Part shown: one piece after another, positions 43,899-52,330 of the stretch
Numbering within the stretch: the stretch's first letter is position 1
Layout: each line of letters opens with the position of its first letter
NCBI GenBank assembly: GCA_903904685.1
Contig: CAIVDS010000021.1
Location: forward strand, 1-64,000
Direction of reading: 5' to 3'
Source: an uncultured Verrucomicrobiota bacterium
GTDB lineage: Bacteria; Verrucomicrobiota; Verrucomicrobiia; Opitutales; Opitutaceae
DNA: 64,000 bases
Made by a program: the position numbers and the translations under genes
Notes under the pieces: generated by a model
Seen by the model: the letters and a program-made list of their open reading frames with translations, nothing else
The model's database searches: none
What the model was told of the DNA's origin: nothing

Positions 43899-45566
43899 AT
43901 GAAGATAGATTCCGCTGGATGGTTTGTTGCCGCCGATGGTGTCCGCTTTGTGCCGGTCGGGGCCAACTATTGGCCGGCGTCGTGCGGCGTGGAGATGTGG
44001 CAAGCATGGCCTGAGGCGGAGATTATCGCGGACTTGGATCTGATGGCGTCGCTGGGGTTCAACACGGTGCGCGTTTTTTTGCGCTGGCCGGATTTCGAGC
44101 CGCGCGCAGGCGAGTATGACGAGGTCATGTTCGGGCGTTTGGAGCGGTTGACACGGCTTTGCCTTGATCGGGGAATTCATCCGCAACCGAGTCTTTTTGT
44201 CGGCTGGATGAGCGGCGGGACGTTCTGGCCGGAGTGGAAGGGAACGCGCAACGTGTTCGCCGATGCGGAAGTCACGAGGCGTGGCGAGGCGTATGCGCGC
44301 GAAGCTGCGCGGCGGTTGGCGCCGTTTGCGGCGGAGCTGGCCGGCATCGACCTGGGCAATGAGTTGAACGCGCTGCCGGAGTCGCGCGAGGCGTCGCCGG
44401 CGGCGGTGCGCGCCTGGTGCGCGCGGATGACCGCGGCGGTGCGCGACGTGTTGCCGGATGTGGTGATGCTTTCCGGCTGCGACCATCAGCAGGTGACCGC
44501 GGACACGGGATGGCGGCTGGGAGATCAGCCGGGAATCGATGTCATCACCATGCACGGTTATCCGGTGCCCGGCTGGCATCCGGTGCCGAGTGGCGGTCTG
44601 CAGGATCCGCTCACACGCTCGCTGCTGCCGTTTTATGTGAAATGCGCACGGGCGTTCGGTCCGGTGCTGCTGCAGGAATTTGGAACGATCCTGACACGGC
44701 ATGCCGCGTATGCCGACGGCTACCTGCGCGCGATTTTGCCGGCGTGCCGGGAGGCGGGTGCAAATGGTTTCCTCTGGTGGTGTTTTCGGGATATCCCGGC
44801 CCGGGTGCATCCTTACATGAAGGGACATTTTGAGAGCGATCTCGGACTCGTCGATGAGAGCGGACGCGTGAAGGACGGGCTCCGGTATTTCGTGGAATTC
44901 ACCCGTGAAATCACGCGGGCGGCCGCCCGTCCAACGGAGACGCCGCCGGATGCCGCCGTGTATTGGCCGGCCCACTATTATCACCGTGATACGCAGCACA
45001 ATCCCGGCAACAGCCCGCATGAGGTGTCGCGGCGGATGATCGCGGCTCATCATCTTCTGGAAAAGACGGGGCGGCGCGTGGGGATTGTGCGGGGGGATCA
45101 GCCCCTTTCTCCGGATTTGCGCACCATTATCATCGCCGGGAGTTTTCCCTCCGTGCCGGAGATGGTGGCGTTGCGAGTCTGGGTGGAGAACGGCGGATGG
45201 TTGTTGTGGCATGGTCCCGATCCGGTGAACTGGGCTGAGGATCTCAGACAGTTGCTCGGGGCGGAGATTGCGGACTATCACGCGCCGGCGCCCCTTGAGG
45301 CGACGCTTGCCGGCCTGCGCTACCGGTTCGATTCCTTTCCGCGAGGGATGCGACTCGAGGTGACATCGCTGAGAGCCCACGTCATGCTGACCGACGACGC
45401 GGGCAGGCCGTTTGTGCTGAAGAACAGGCTCGACAAAGGCAGCGTGACCTGCGTGCTGGCTGATGTGGAGGGAAGCGTGCTAGGCCAGTGGCTCACCGCC
45501 CCATCGACGCCGTGGGTCGAATGGTATCGGCAGCTTCTTTTATCCGAGGAACCTGCCGTCAAATGA
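43899..45566 (+). CDS. GH5-like glycoside hydrolase with GATase-like C-terminal domain
   Basis: 555 residues from MKIDSAGWFVAADG. The TIM-barrel of the GH5/GH42-clan type shows FVPVGANYWPAS, GFNTVRVFLRW, the acid/base pair Asn154-Glu155 in GIDLGNELNAL, HGYPVPGWHP, and nucleophile Glu260 in LLQEFGTI. From about 365 a flavodoxin or GATase-like domain (RRVGIVRGDQ, IIIAGSFPSVPEMVALRVWVENGG) resembles the trimerisation domain of beta-galactosidases. No signal peptide, so cytosolic; mannoside or related beta-glycoside hydrolysis is likely. Tail-to-tail overlap of 8 bases with the GH2 gene. Confidence 0.75.
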   Translation: MKIDSAGWFVAADGVRFVPVGANYWPASCGVEMWQAWPEAEIIADLDLMASLGFNTVRVFLRWPDFEPRAGEYDEVMFGRLERLTRLCLDRGIHPQPSLFVGWMSGGTFWPEWKGTRNVFADAEVTRRGEAYAREAARRLAPFAAELAGIDLGNELNALPESREASPAAVRAWCARMTAAVRDVLPDVVMLSGCDHQQVTADTGWRLGDQPGIDVITMHGYPVPGWHPVPSGGLQDPLTRSLLPFYVKCARAFGPVLLQEFGTILTRHAAYADGYLRAILPACREAGANGFLWWCFRDIPARVHPYMKGHFESDLGLVDESGRVKDGLRYFVEFTREITRAAARPTETPPDAAVYWPAHYYHRDTQHNPGNSPHEVSRRMIAAHHLLEKTGRRVGIVRGDQPLSPDLRTIIIAGSFPSVPEMVALRVWVENGGWLLWHGPDPVNWAEDLRQLLGAEIADYHAPAPLEATLAGLRYRFDSFPRGMRLEVTSLRAHVMLTDDAGRPFVLKNRLDKGSVTCVLADVEGSVLGQWLTAPSTPWVEWYRQLLLSEEPAVK

Positions 45567-47931
45567 AGAAGCCCTCCACGGGCCGGGCAGCGTGTTTGAG
45601 CAACGGTTGAAGCGCGTCCGACCGGGAGTTGGCGAAGAACAGGTATTGTTTTGCGAGTGGCGTTTCTCGATCGTCGCCAACGAGGGTCAGTTGAATGGCT
45701 AGGGGTGTCTCGTTGCGAAGCGTGACGGGGACGAGTTCGGCGAGGCGTACGACGGAATAGCCGGGTGCGTCAATCGTGCCGGCATAGGTGTCGACGACCA
45801 CGGCGGTCTCGAACCAGAAGACGCGGACTTCGTAGCGTCCTTGGAAACGCTCCGGCAGGCTGTTGGTAAAGACGAGATCGCCGCGAAACTTGCGGAGCAC
45901 GCACCGCTCGTAGTCGAGCGAGAGCAGATGGGGGGCAAAGGCCGAACCGAGCACGCGGAGGGCGGGTTTTACCCGTCCGAAGAAATCCACTAGCGCGCAA
46001 CCGGCGAGGCCCGCAAATGGTTCGTTGGCTCCCCACCAGACCAGCCCGGTGGTGTGGCCCTGATGGCGGCGGATCGACTCGACCATGTAGCGGGCCGCTT
46101 CGCACTGGAGGTAATGGTTGGCGAAGAGCAGGGCGGGTAGCGTGGAGATGGGGCCGAAGTAACGTTCGGTTTCAGGAATGTCGAACCAGAGGTCTTCGTG
46201 CTGATCCCATGCCGCGTGAAACGCCTTGTGCGCAACCCAGACAGGGTCATCGCGTCGGGGAATAGGCAGGTCGGCGAGGGCCGAGGCGCCGGGCAGGCCG
46301 AGGATTTGGGCGATGGTGTCGGGGTGGGCGACGGTGCCGACGGCACACTCGGAGAACGAATGCGCACGGGTGGTGCGCCAGTGGTTGAAAAACTCCTTGT
46401 CGCGGAAGCGGTGGTCGCTGATGGGGAGGCGTAGGTTCCATGGGCCGTGGACGTCGCCCTGATCTTCGAGGGCGGAGGTGATGTCGTAGAGGTTGCCCGG
46501 GGTTTCCTCTCGGGCGACACCTTCAAGCAGACGCAGCGCGGGATGGTCGCTGGCATCACCGCCGCGCAAGAGACGGTCGTCGGGGTTGAGGGCGAACATG
46601 CGGATCACGTCGGCCTTGATGCCTTCCATGAGCGGAGTTCCAGAGTCGAGGCATTCCCAAAAGTGATAGTGTTCATTGCCGCCGGTCCACCAGATGACGG
46701 AGGCGCGAGCGGCGAGAGTTCGGGCGATGACACGGCCTTCGCGTTCGAGGAGGTCAAGCCAGCGGGCATCGTGGGAGATACGCTGGCAGGCGAGCGGGAA
46801 CTCCTGCATGACAAGCAGGCCGTGCCGGTCGCACCAGTCGTAGAAGGCGGTTTTCTCGCGCAGGCCGCCGCCCCAGACGCGGAGAAAGTTGACGCCGGTA
46901 TCGCGCAGCGGACGAAGAACACGGTCGTAGTCGGCGGCGGTGAGATCGGCGGGCACGGAGCTGAACGGGGTGAGGTTCATGCCGATCAGAAAAACGGGAA
47001 CTCCGTTGATCTCGAGTTGGAGCGGGGTGGCGGTGGGCAGTTGGTTGACGGCTGGGCGGCGCTTGACGGAGCGCAGGCCGACGCGGCGTTCGGCGGTATC
47101 GGAGGGGATTCCATTGGCGTCCAAATGTGAAACTCGCAACGGGTAGAGGTGGGGCTTGCCGTGGGTGTGCGGCCACCAGAGGACGGGATTGGCCACCTGG
47201 AGGGCGATGGTATAGCGCAGGCGTTCGCCGGTGGGGATGGCGATGGAGGCGCCGCCGAGTTCTGCGCGCACGGTGCCGCGGCCGGGGGGGCGGTTGAAGT
47301 GGATGGTGACGGCGACATCGGCGCGGGCGGCGTTGTCGAGACGGGTGGTGACGGCGAGGTGTTCGATGCGAACGAGCGGGCGTTGCTCAAGAATGACGTC
47401 ATCCCATGGGCCGACACAGGCGAGGCGGGGGCAGAAATCCCAACCCTTCATGTAGCGGGCCTTGAGATGGAGAATGGGGCCCTCAGGCGCGCCCGGTTCC
47501 TTGGGGGCGAAGGGTTCGCCGAGCAGGACGGGCGGTAGAAACGCAAGATGAACCACGTGTTTTGCCGCAACGGCGGGCAGTTCGATTTCCACCGGTGAAA
47601 ACATGCCCTCGTGATCGTCCACCAGCGTCCCGTTGAGGAAAATGCGCGTGCGGTAGTCGAGACCTTTGAACGTGAGCAGCCAGACGCGGCCGGCGGCGGC
47701 AGAAGAGGTTTCAAACTCGGCGCGATAAACCCAGAGCTTTTCCTCCATCCAAGCGACTTTCTCCCAATTTTTATGAAAGAGCAGATCGGCGTAGGGCACG
47801 CCGAACGGCGAGGTCTGCGCCACGCCGGGCACGACGGCGGGCCGGCCGGGCTCGATCGGACGGGACAACGGCGTCCATGCGGTGAAATCCTGCGCATTGG
47901 AGCAGGGAAAATAGGTAAGGGTCCAGTTCAT
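45559..47931 (-). CDS. GH2 beta-mannosidase-type glycosidase
   Basis: 790 residues, no signal peptide. The GH2 sandwich domain (WVYRAEFET, FKGLDYRTRIFLNGTLVDDHEGMF) is followed by an immunoglobulin-like domain (PVLWWPHTHGKPHLYPL). The TIM-barrel has NFLRVWGGGL, acid/base Glu420 in WWTGGNEHYHF, and nucleophile Glu528 in HSFSECAVG. ECAVG where many relatives have SEFG is a mild variation. The layout fits beta-mannosidases more than beta-galactosidases. Last gene of a three-gene minus-strand operon, 9 bases after GH42. Confidence 0.85.
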   Translation of the reverse strand: MNWTLTYFPCSNAQDFTAWTPLSRPIEPGRPAVVPGVAQTSPFGVPYADLLFHKNWEKVAWMEEKLWVYRAEFETSSAAAGRVWLLTFKGLDYRTRIFLNGTLVDDHEGMFSPVEIELPAVAAKHVVHLAFLPPVLLGEPFAPKEPGAPEGPILHLKARYMKGWDFCPRLACVGPWDDVILEQRPLVRIEHLAVTTRLDNAARADVAVTIHFNRPPGRGTVRAELGGASIAIPTGERLRYTIALQVANPVLWWPHTHGKPHLYPLRVSHLDANGIPSDTAERRVGLRSVKRRPAVNQLPTATPLQLEINGVPVFLIGMNLTPFSSVPADLTAADYDRVLRPLRDTGVNFLRVWGGGLREKTAFYDWCDRHGLLVMQEFPLACQRISHDARWLDLLEREGRVIARTLAARASVIWWTGGNEHYHFWECLDSGTPLMEGIKADVIRMFALNPDDRLLRGGDASDHPALRLLEGVAREETPGNLYDITSALEDQGDVHGPWNLRLPISDHRFRDKEFFNHWRTTRAHSFSECAVGTVAHPDTIAQILGLPGASALADLPIPRRDDPVWVAHKAFHAAWDQHEDLWFDIPETERYFGPISTLPALLFANHYLQCEAARYMVESIRRHQGHTTGLVWWGANEPFAGLAGCALVDFFGRVKPALRVLGSAFAPHLLSLDYERCVLRKFRGDLVFTNSLPERFQGRYEVRVFWFETAVVVDTYAGTIDAPGYSVVRLAELVPVTLRNETPLAIQLTLVGDDRETPLAKQYLFFANSRSDALQPLLKHAARPVEGFFI

Positions 47932-47940
47932 GGGGAAAAA

Positions 47941-49977
47941 TTAGGAGCAGGTGAGGATTACGGCGACGTCGTAGGCGGCGAGGGTGAGCGAACCGGAGAC
48001 CGGTTGGTCCGTAATAAGGTTCCGACCGGAGGCCGGCGTTTGCACGGTGACGGGCTTGTCGCGGTGGTTGACGAGAAACGTGAGCCGGCGATCCGGGCTG
48101 ATGCGGACGATTTGCTCGACACCCTCCGGGTGTGATACGGCGGCGGGTAACTCGTGGCGGGCCGCCCAAAGAGGAGTGAGAATGGCAAGCATCTCGTCCG
48201 TGAAGTAGGTGCCGACATAATACACGGCGCCTTTGCCCAGGGTCCGGCGGGTGACGGCGGGCGAGCCGGCGAGATGGCGAGAGGTCCAGGTGGCGACGAC
48301 CTCGGCGCCGGCTTCTGGCGTGAGCTGTTCATACCAGAGCGCTGTGGTGGCGGTGCGGCCGGCAGCGATGATGGAGAGCGGGCGGGCCTCCGAATTGTTC
48401 TGGCGACCCCAGTCGGCGATGGTGACGCCGGCGAGCGAGCGGAGCACGCCGGGCGCCGGCACGGTGACGACGTTGTTGTCCAGATCCTTGGTGGCGGTGC
48501 GGGCGCCGATCACCAGCACGCCGCCGGCCTCGACCCACGCCTGCAGACCCGGCAGCCAGGCGGGATCGAATATCGTGTAGTTTGTTACGAGATACAGCTT
48601 CACGCCCGCGAGGGAGTCGGCGGGATGAATGCAGCCGACGGCGTGGCCGTGCGCATGGAAGTAGCGGTGGGCCTTTTGGGCCGCCTGACGGGGTGTTGGC
48701 AGGCCGTGGGACAGGGCGAGATGGCCGTAGTGGGCGTTGAAATCGCCACCGGAGATGGCTATATCCATGTGGACACGGGTGCCGAGCACGGCGGGGCCCA
48801 CGCGGGCGAGTTCTGCGCCAAGCTGAGCGGCCTCGCGGTAGCGGCGGCGGGGGACGTTGTCATGGTCGAGAACGCCGCACCAGTATTGTTCCGCCCCGAA
48901 GGGGCAACTGCGCTCGCGGAAGAGGAGGAGGCTGTCGGCGCCGCGGGCGATGCTCGCGTAGGACATGCGGCGCATTTCGCCGGGCTCGGGCGTATCGTGG
49001 AGGTAATCGGACTGTCCGCCGGGACCGGACTGCTGCTCCATCACCATGAAGTTGCCGGAGAAACTGCGAACATGATCGAGGTTGAAGGCGTGATCATGGA
49101 TGCGGCTATCCGGATCATAATTAAACAGCGGATATGAATCGTAGCTGAGAAAATCGAGGTCGCGGGTGAAGGCCCCGCGATAATCAATGGAGTCGAAGCA
49201 GCCGTTGTGGGTGACAAACCAGGCGGGGTTGGCGGCGCGCAGAATGTCAACCTGCTCCCACTGGAACGCGGTCACGCCATGGTCGAGGAAACGGTGGTAA
49301 TCGAGGACATGGGCGGGATTCAGGTGGGTGGGCCGCATGTTCTTTGGTGTGACGACATCCTCGAAACGAGCGTAGGTCTGGGCCCAGAAGGCGGTGCCCC
49401 AGACGCGATTGAGAGCGTTGATGTCGCCCTTGAACTTGGCGCGGAGGAATTCCGCAAACGCGGCGACGGCATCGAGGCAATGATCTTGGGAGAAATGGCA
49501 GTGGAACTCGTTATCGGTCTGCCAGCCGATGATATGAGGGTTGTTTTTGTAGTGGTCGGCGAGAACGGCGGTGATCCGGCGGCTGTGATCGCGGAAAAGC
49601 GGACTGAAATGGCTGGCGTGCTGGCGCGAGCCGTGGACTTGGGGATGGCCATCGGCATCGATACGGAGGATTTCCGGATGGTCGCGGGAAAGCCAGCGGG
49701 GCGGGGCGGCGGTGGGCGTGCAAAAGATGGTGCGGATGCCGGCGGCGGCGAGTCGCGCAATCGTTTCATCAAACAGCGTGAAATCGTAGCTGCCGGGCTT
49801 GGGCTCGATGAGATCCCACGCGAATTCGCCCATGCGCACGGTGTTGTAACCGGCGGCCTTGAAAAGCGCGGGGTCGCCTGCGCGGATCGCCTCGGGCCAG
49901 TGCTCGGGATAATAGGCGACGCCGTAGAGGAAAGTTTTTACCGGGACGGGGCGGGTATGGGTAAGAGGAGCGGACAT
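47941..49977 (-). CDS. GH42 beta-galactosidase
   Basis: 678 residues starting MSAPLTHTRPVPVKTFLYG (the open frame extends to 50097 but overlaps the upstream gene). GH42 signatures are VAYYPEHWPE, YNTVRMGEFAWDLIEP, acid/base Glu157 in GWQTDNEFHCHFS, and nucleophile Glu314 in NFMVMEQQSGP. A GATase-like trimerisation domain (LYLVTNYTIFD, GVLVIGARTA) and a small beta-domain follow. It hydrolyses terminal beta-galactosides in the cytosol. Middle gene of the operon, 16 bases after the ADP-ribosylglycohydrolase-fold gene. Confidence 0.92.
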   Translation of the reverse strand: MSAPLTHTRPVPVKTFLYGVAYYPEHWPEAIRAGDPALFKAAGYNTVRMGEFAWDLIEPKPGSYDFTLFDETIARLAAAGIRTIFCTPTAAPPRWLSRDHPEILRIDADGHPQVHGSRQHASHFSPLFRDHSRRITAVLADHYKNNPHIIGWQTDNEFHCHFSQDHCLDAVAAFAEFLRAKFKGDINALNRVWGTAFWAQTYARFEDVVTPKNMRPTHLNPAHVLDYHRFLDHGVTAFQWEQVDILRAANPAWFVTHNGCFDSIDYRGAFTRDLDFLSYDSYPLFNYDPDSRIHDHAFNLDHVRSFSGNFMVMEQQSGPGGQSDYLHDTPEPGEMRRMSYASIARGADSLLLFRERSCPFGAEQYWCGVLDHDNVPRRRYREAAQLGAELARVGPAVLGTRVHMDIAISGGDFNAHYGHLALSHGLPTPRQAAQKAHRYFHAHGHAVGCIHPADSLAGVKLYLVTNYTIFDPAWLPGLQAWVEAGGVLVIGARTATKDLDNNVVTVPAPGVLRSLAGVTIADWGRQNNSEARPLSIIAAGRTATTALWYEQLTPEAGAEVVATWTSRHLAGSPAVTRRTLGKGAVYYVGTYFTDEMLAILTPLWAARHELPAAVSHPEGVEQIVRISPDRRLTFLVNHRDKPVTVQTPASGRNLITDQPVSGSLTLAAYDVAVILTCS

Positions 49978-49993
49978 GGAGAAAAAGGCGGGG

Positions 49994-51949
49994 TTATGCA
50001 GCAGTGACGGGAACCAGATCCTCGAGGCAGTCATGGAGGTTGGACTTGCCGCCCTTCCGATCAACGATGCCGGGGATGATGAAGAACAGGCTGACATCGA
50101 AGACGTCGGTGAGGCGTACCAGCTTGATAACGAGGCGCTGGGGCCGTCCGGTGAAGGTGATGTTGAGGTTCACATCGTCAATCATGGCCCAGCCGCGCAG
50201 TTCGTCGCTGCGGCCGATCTCGACGCCGTCGAGCCAGGCGCAATACGGGCCGCTGCGACCCAGCATGAGGCGCGCTTTCTGGTCGGGGAGCGACGAGCGA
50301 AGGGTGCGGACGAGGTAGTAGCAGCCCTGGCCTTCGAAGCCGCCGAGATCGGAGGAAGCGATATGATCCTCACCGTGTTCGAGGATAAGGGGAACTTCAT
50401 CGGGAATATCCGCTGAGAGAAGGGTGGTCTCGTGGAGATAGGGATGGGCGGACCGGACGTAGTGGTTGTAGCAATCGCCGGTGAGGTTGACCATGAACGG
50501 ACCACTGACGTTTTCCGGATTGTTGTAGGGGCAAACAGGATTCTTGGTCTTGTCCCACATATCCCAATAGGGGCCGTAAACCTGCCACTGGCGCGCGCCG
50601 CCGAGACCGAAGGTGCGGATGGCGTGGGTTTCACCGCCGGTGGTTAAGATGGCTTTAAAAAGATTTTTATCGGGTAGCCAGCCGCCGGGCGTTTTGCGGC
50701 GGATGGCCAGACGTATGACGGTGGAGCCGCTGGCCGGGACGGTGATGGTGGCAAGGGTGGGCTCGCAGCGGATGTTTGGCGGAAGAGTAATGCGGAGGTC
50801 GCCGCGAAGCTCGGAGGCATGGGGGTTGTGAACGGTCAGGAGAACCTCGGTGCAGCGTTCGTTCCACAGCACGGGCTGGCCGGCATAGGCGACGGTGATG
50901 TTCGCCTTGGGGGCAGGAACGGGGCGCACGATGGCGGCGGGTGCGCCGGTGAAGATGACGGCGGGGTTTCGCGTGAGGGCCATCTCCGCGCCGATAAGAC
51001 AGGTGTCGTTGGCGAGGGCGGCAAGGGTGGCATCCTTGTGTTTTACCTCGATGCCGCAGATGAGATTTTTGCCTAGTTTTTCGATCCAATCGGCGGGAAG
51101 CGCGGCCGTGCCGCCAAGGCTGCCGAGCAAGGCGCCGGCGGTGGAGGCGGTGCAATCGGTGTCCCAGCCGAAATTGGCGCACAGCTGCATGGTGCGCTTG
51201 AAGTCACCCTTGCCTGCGTAGAGCGCGAGCAAAACGAGGGCATGGTTGGCGACGGCGTCGTTGGCATTGCGATTACCGAACTCGCGGATGACCACGCGCC
51301 AGGCCTGGCGCGTGTCGGGGTAGCGTGCGGCGATTTCCTTTACGCGTGGAACGGCGCGGGCGAGCGGGCTTTCCGCCGGGATGACGGAGAGTCCAGCGGC
51401 GAGCGCCTCGTCGAGGCCCGGGTTGACGAGAGATTGCGCGGCGGCGGCGGCGAGGAACTGTTCGGCTTGGATGCTGATCTCTCCGTGGTCGAGCTGGCCG
51501 TCGAGGCGGGCAAGCTCCGCGGCGAGGGAGGGGTTGCCCGCTGCGATGTAGCCCCATATCTCGGCGCGGATGGGGCATCCCTCGGAGTGTTTGAAGTAGG
51601 TGTTGTTCCAGATGCCGGAGAGAGGGGGAAGGATGCCGCGCTGGACATTGTTAAGGAAAACTCCGTATTCGCAAAAAAAGTACCAACAGCGGTCCTGCCA
51701 GATTTCAAGAAGGTCTTGCGAGGTTAGGTGGATGCCGCGCTCCTGCAAGGCCTCCAGCCAGAGTACTTGGAGGTCGAGGTCGTCATTTGGCACCATTTTG
51801 TCTGGCCAAAGGTCGCCGAGTGGGAGGTTCTTGAGTTCCTTGTGGCATTCCAAACGGGCGCCAATGACGCCACCAATAGATTTTCCGATCCAGCCTGCAA
51901 GAACGCGATCTTGGTATTCATTGTAGGCAAGCGAGATATGGATTGACAT
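49994..51949 (-). CDS. ADP-ribosylglycohydrolase-fold protein with C-terminal beta-sandwich
   Basis: 651 residues, about twice a plain ARH. Residues 1-330 carry the ARH fold: LAGWIGKSIGGVIGA (17-31), metal-binding PNDDLDLQ (54-61), and NFGWDTDCTASTAGALLGSLGG (split near 272-293), which supplies the Mg-binding Asp residues. From about 345 an Ig-like segment (VTVPASGSTVIRLAIRRK) leads to a jelly-roll half (DLGGFEGQGCYYLVRTL, AWLDGVEIGRSDEL). No signal peptide. It is first in an operon with GH42 and GH2, so a carbohydrate N- or O-glycoside may be the real substrate rather than ADP-ribose. That is inference. Confidence 0.8.
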   Translation of the reverse strand: MSIHISLAYNEYQDRVLAGWIGKSIGGVIGARLECHKELKNLPLGDLWPDKMVPNDDLDLQVLWLEALQERGIHLTSQDLLEIWQDRCWYFFCEYGVFLNNVQRGILPPLSGIWNNTYFKHSEGCPIRAEIWGYIAAGNPSLAAELARLDGQLDHGEISIQAEQFLAAAAAQSLVNPGLDEALAAGLSVIPAESPLARAVPRVKEIAARYPDTRQAWRVVIREFGNRNANDAVANHALVLLALYAGKGDFKRTMQLCANFGWDTDCTASTAGALLGSLGGTAALPADWIEKLGKNLICGIEVKHKDATLAALANDTCLIGAEMALTRNPAVIFTGAPAAIVRPVPAPKANITVAYAGQPVLWNERCTEVLLTVHNPHASELRGDLRITLPPNIRCEPTLATITVPASGSTVIRLAIRRKTPGGWLPDKNLFKAILTTGGETHAIRTFGLGGARQWQVYGPYWDMWDKTKNPVCPYNNPENVSGPFMVNLTGDCYNHYVRSAHPYLHETTLLSADIPDEVPLILEHGEDHIASSDLGGFEGQGCYYLVRTLRSSLPDQKARLMLGRSGPYCAWLDGVEIGRSDELRGWAMIDDVNLNITFTGRPQRLVIKLVRLTDVFDVSLFFIIPGIVDRKGGKSNLHDCLEDLVPVTAA

Positions 51950-52330
51950 GGAAGTGGTAGAGGGGATGAGATGTCAGCTGAACGATAGGACAGACGTGTC
52001 AGTCTGTCGGACCTTGAATGTCGTGAACGTCGAACACAATCCATACAGTGATTACGATTTTTAGAACCGTCCCATTTCCCCGACCCAGAGGGCCTGACGG
52101 GCTGTCATGGTTGCCGTAGGGTATGGAAGTAGGAGAAAACGCGGTAAAAGGAAAACAGCAGGCCCGGCAAGATCGCGGTTCCTACTGTATGCCCTCTGTA
52201 TGGAGTGCCCAAAGTATGGCTGCTGGCAACGTGGTCAAGATACCTGCCATATTTTTGTGTTCACCTCGGCGTATCCGATCATGAATTGGTTGCCGCGGTG
52301 AAAACCATCCGCTGGGCAGAGTCATTTTTA
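51950..52330. promoter_or_regulatory. Divergent promoter region with a 7-bp dyad (51989-52008)
   Basis: A 381-base gene-free stretch between two divergent glycan operons. GACAGAC (51989-51995) and GTCTGTC (52002-52008) form a perfect dyad with a 6-base spacer, 40 bases upstream of the minus-strand start: a plausible regulator site. The frame open from 52205 on the plus strand has no coding character before 52331. I could not place -35/-10 boxes with confidence. Confidence 0.5.

Noticed and set aside
47941-49977. Mobile element between the GH2 and ARH-fold genes
   Set aside because: Gene spacing is 9 and 16 bases with no repeats, so this is a normal operon.
52205-52330. 42-codon extension before the GH2 gene
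   Set aside because: It does not align with the GH2 N-terminus and lies in the divergent control region.
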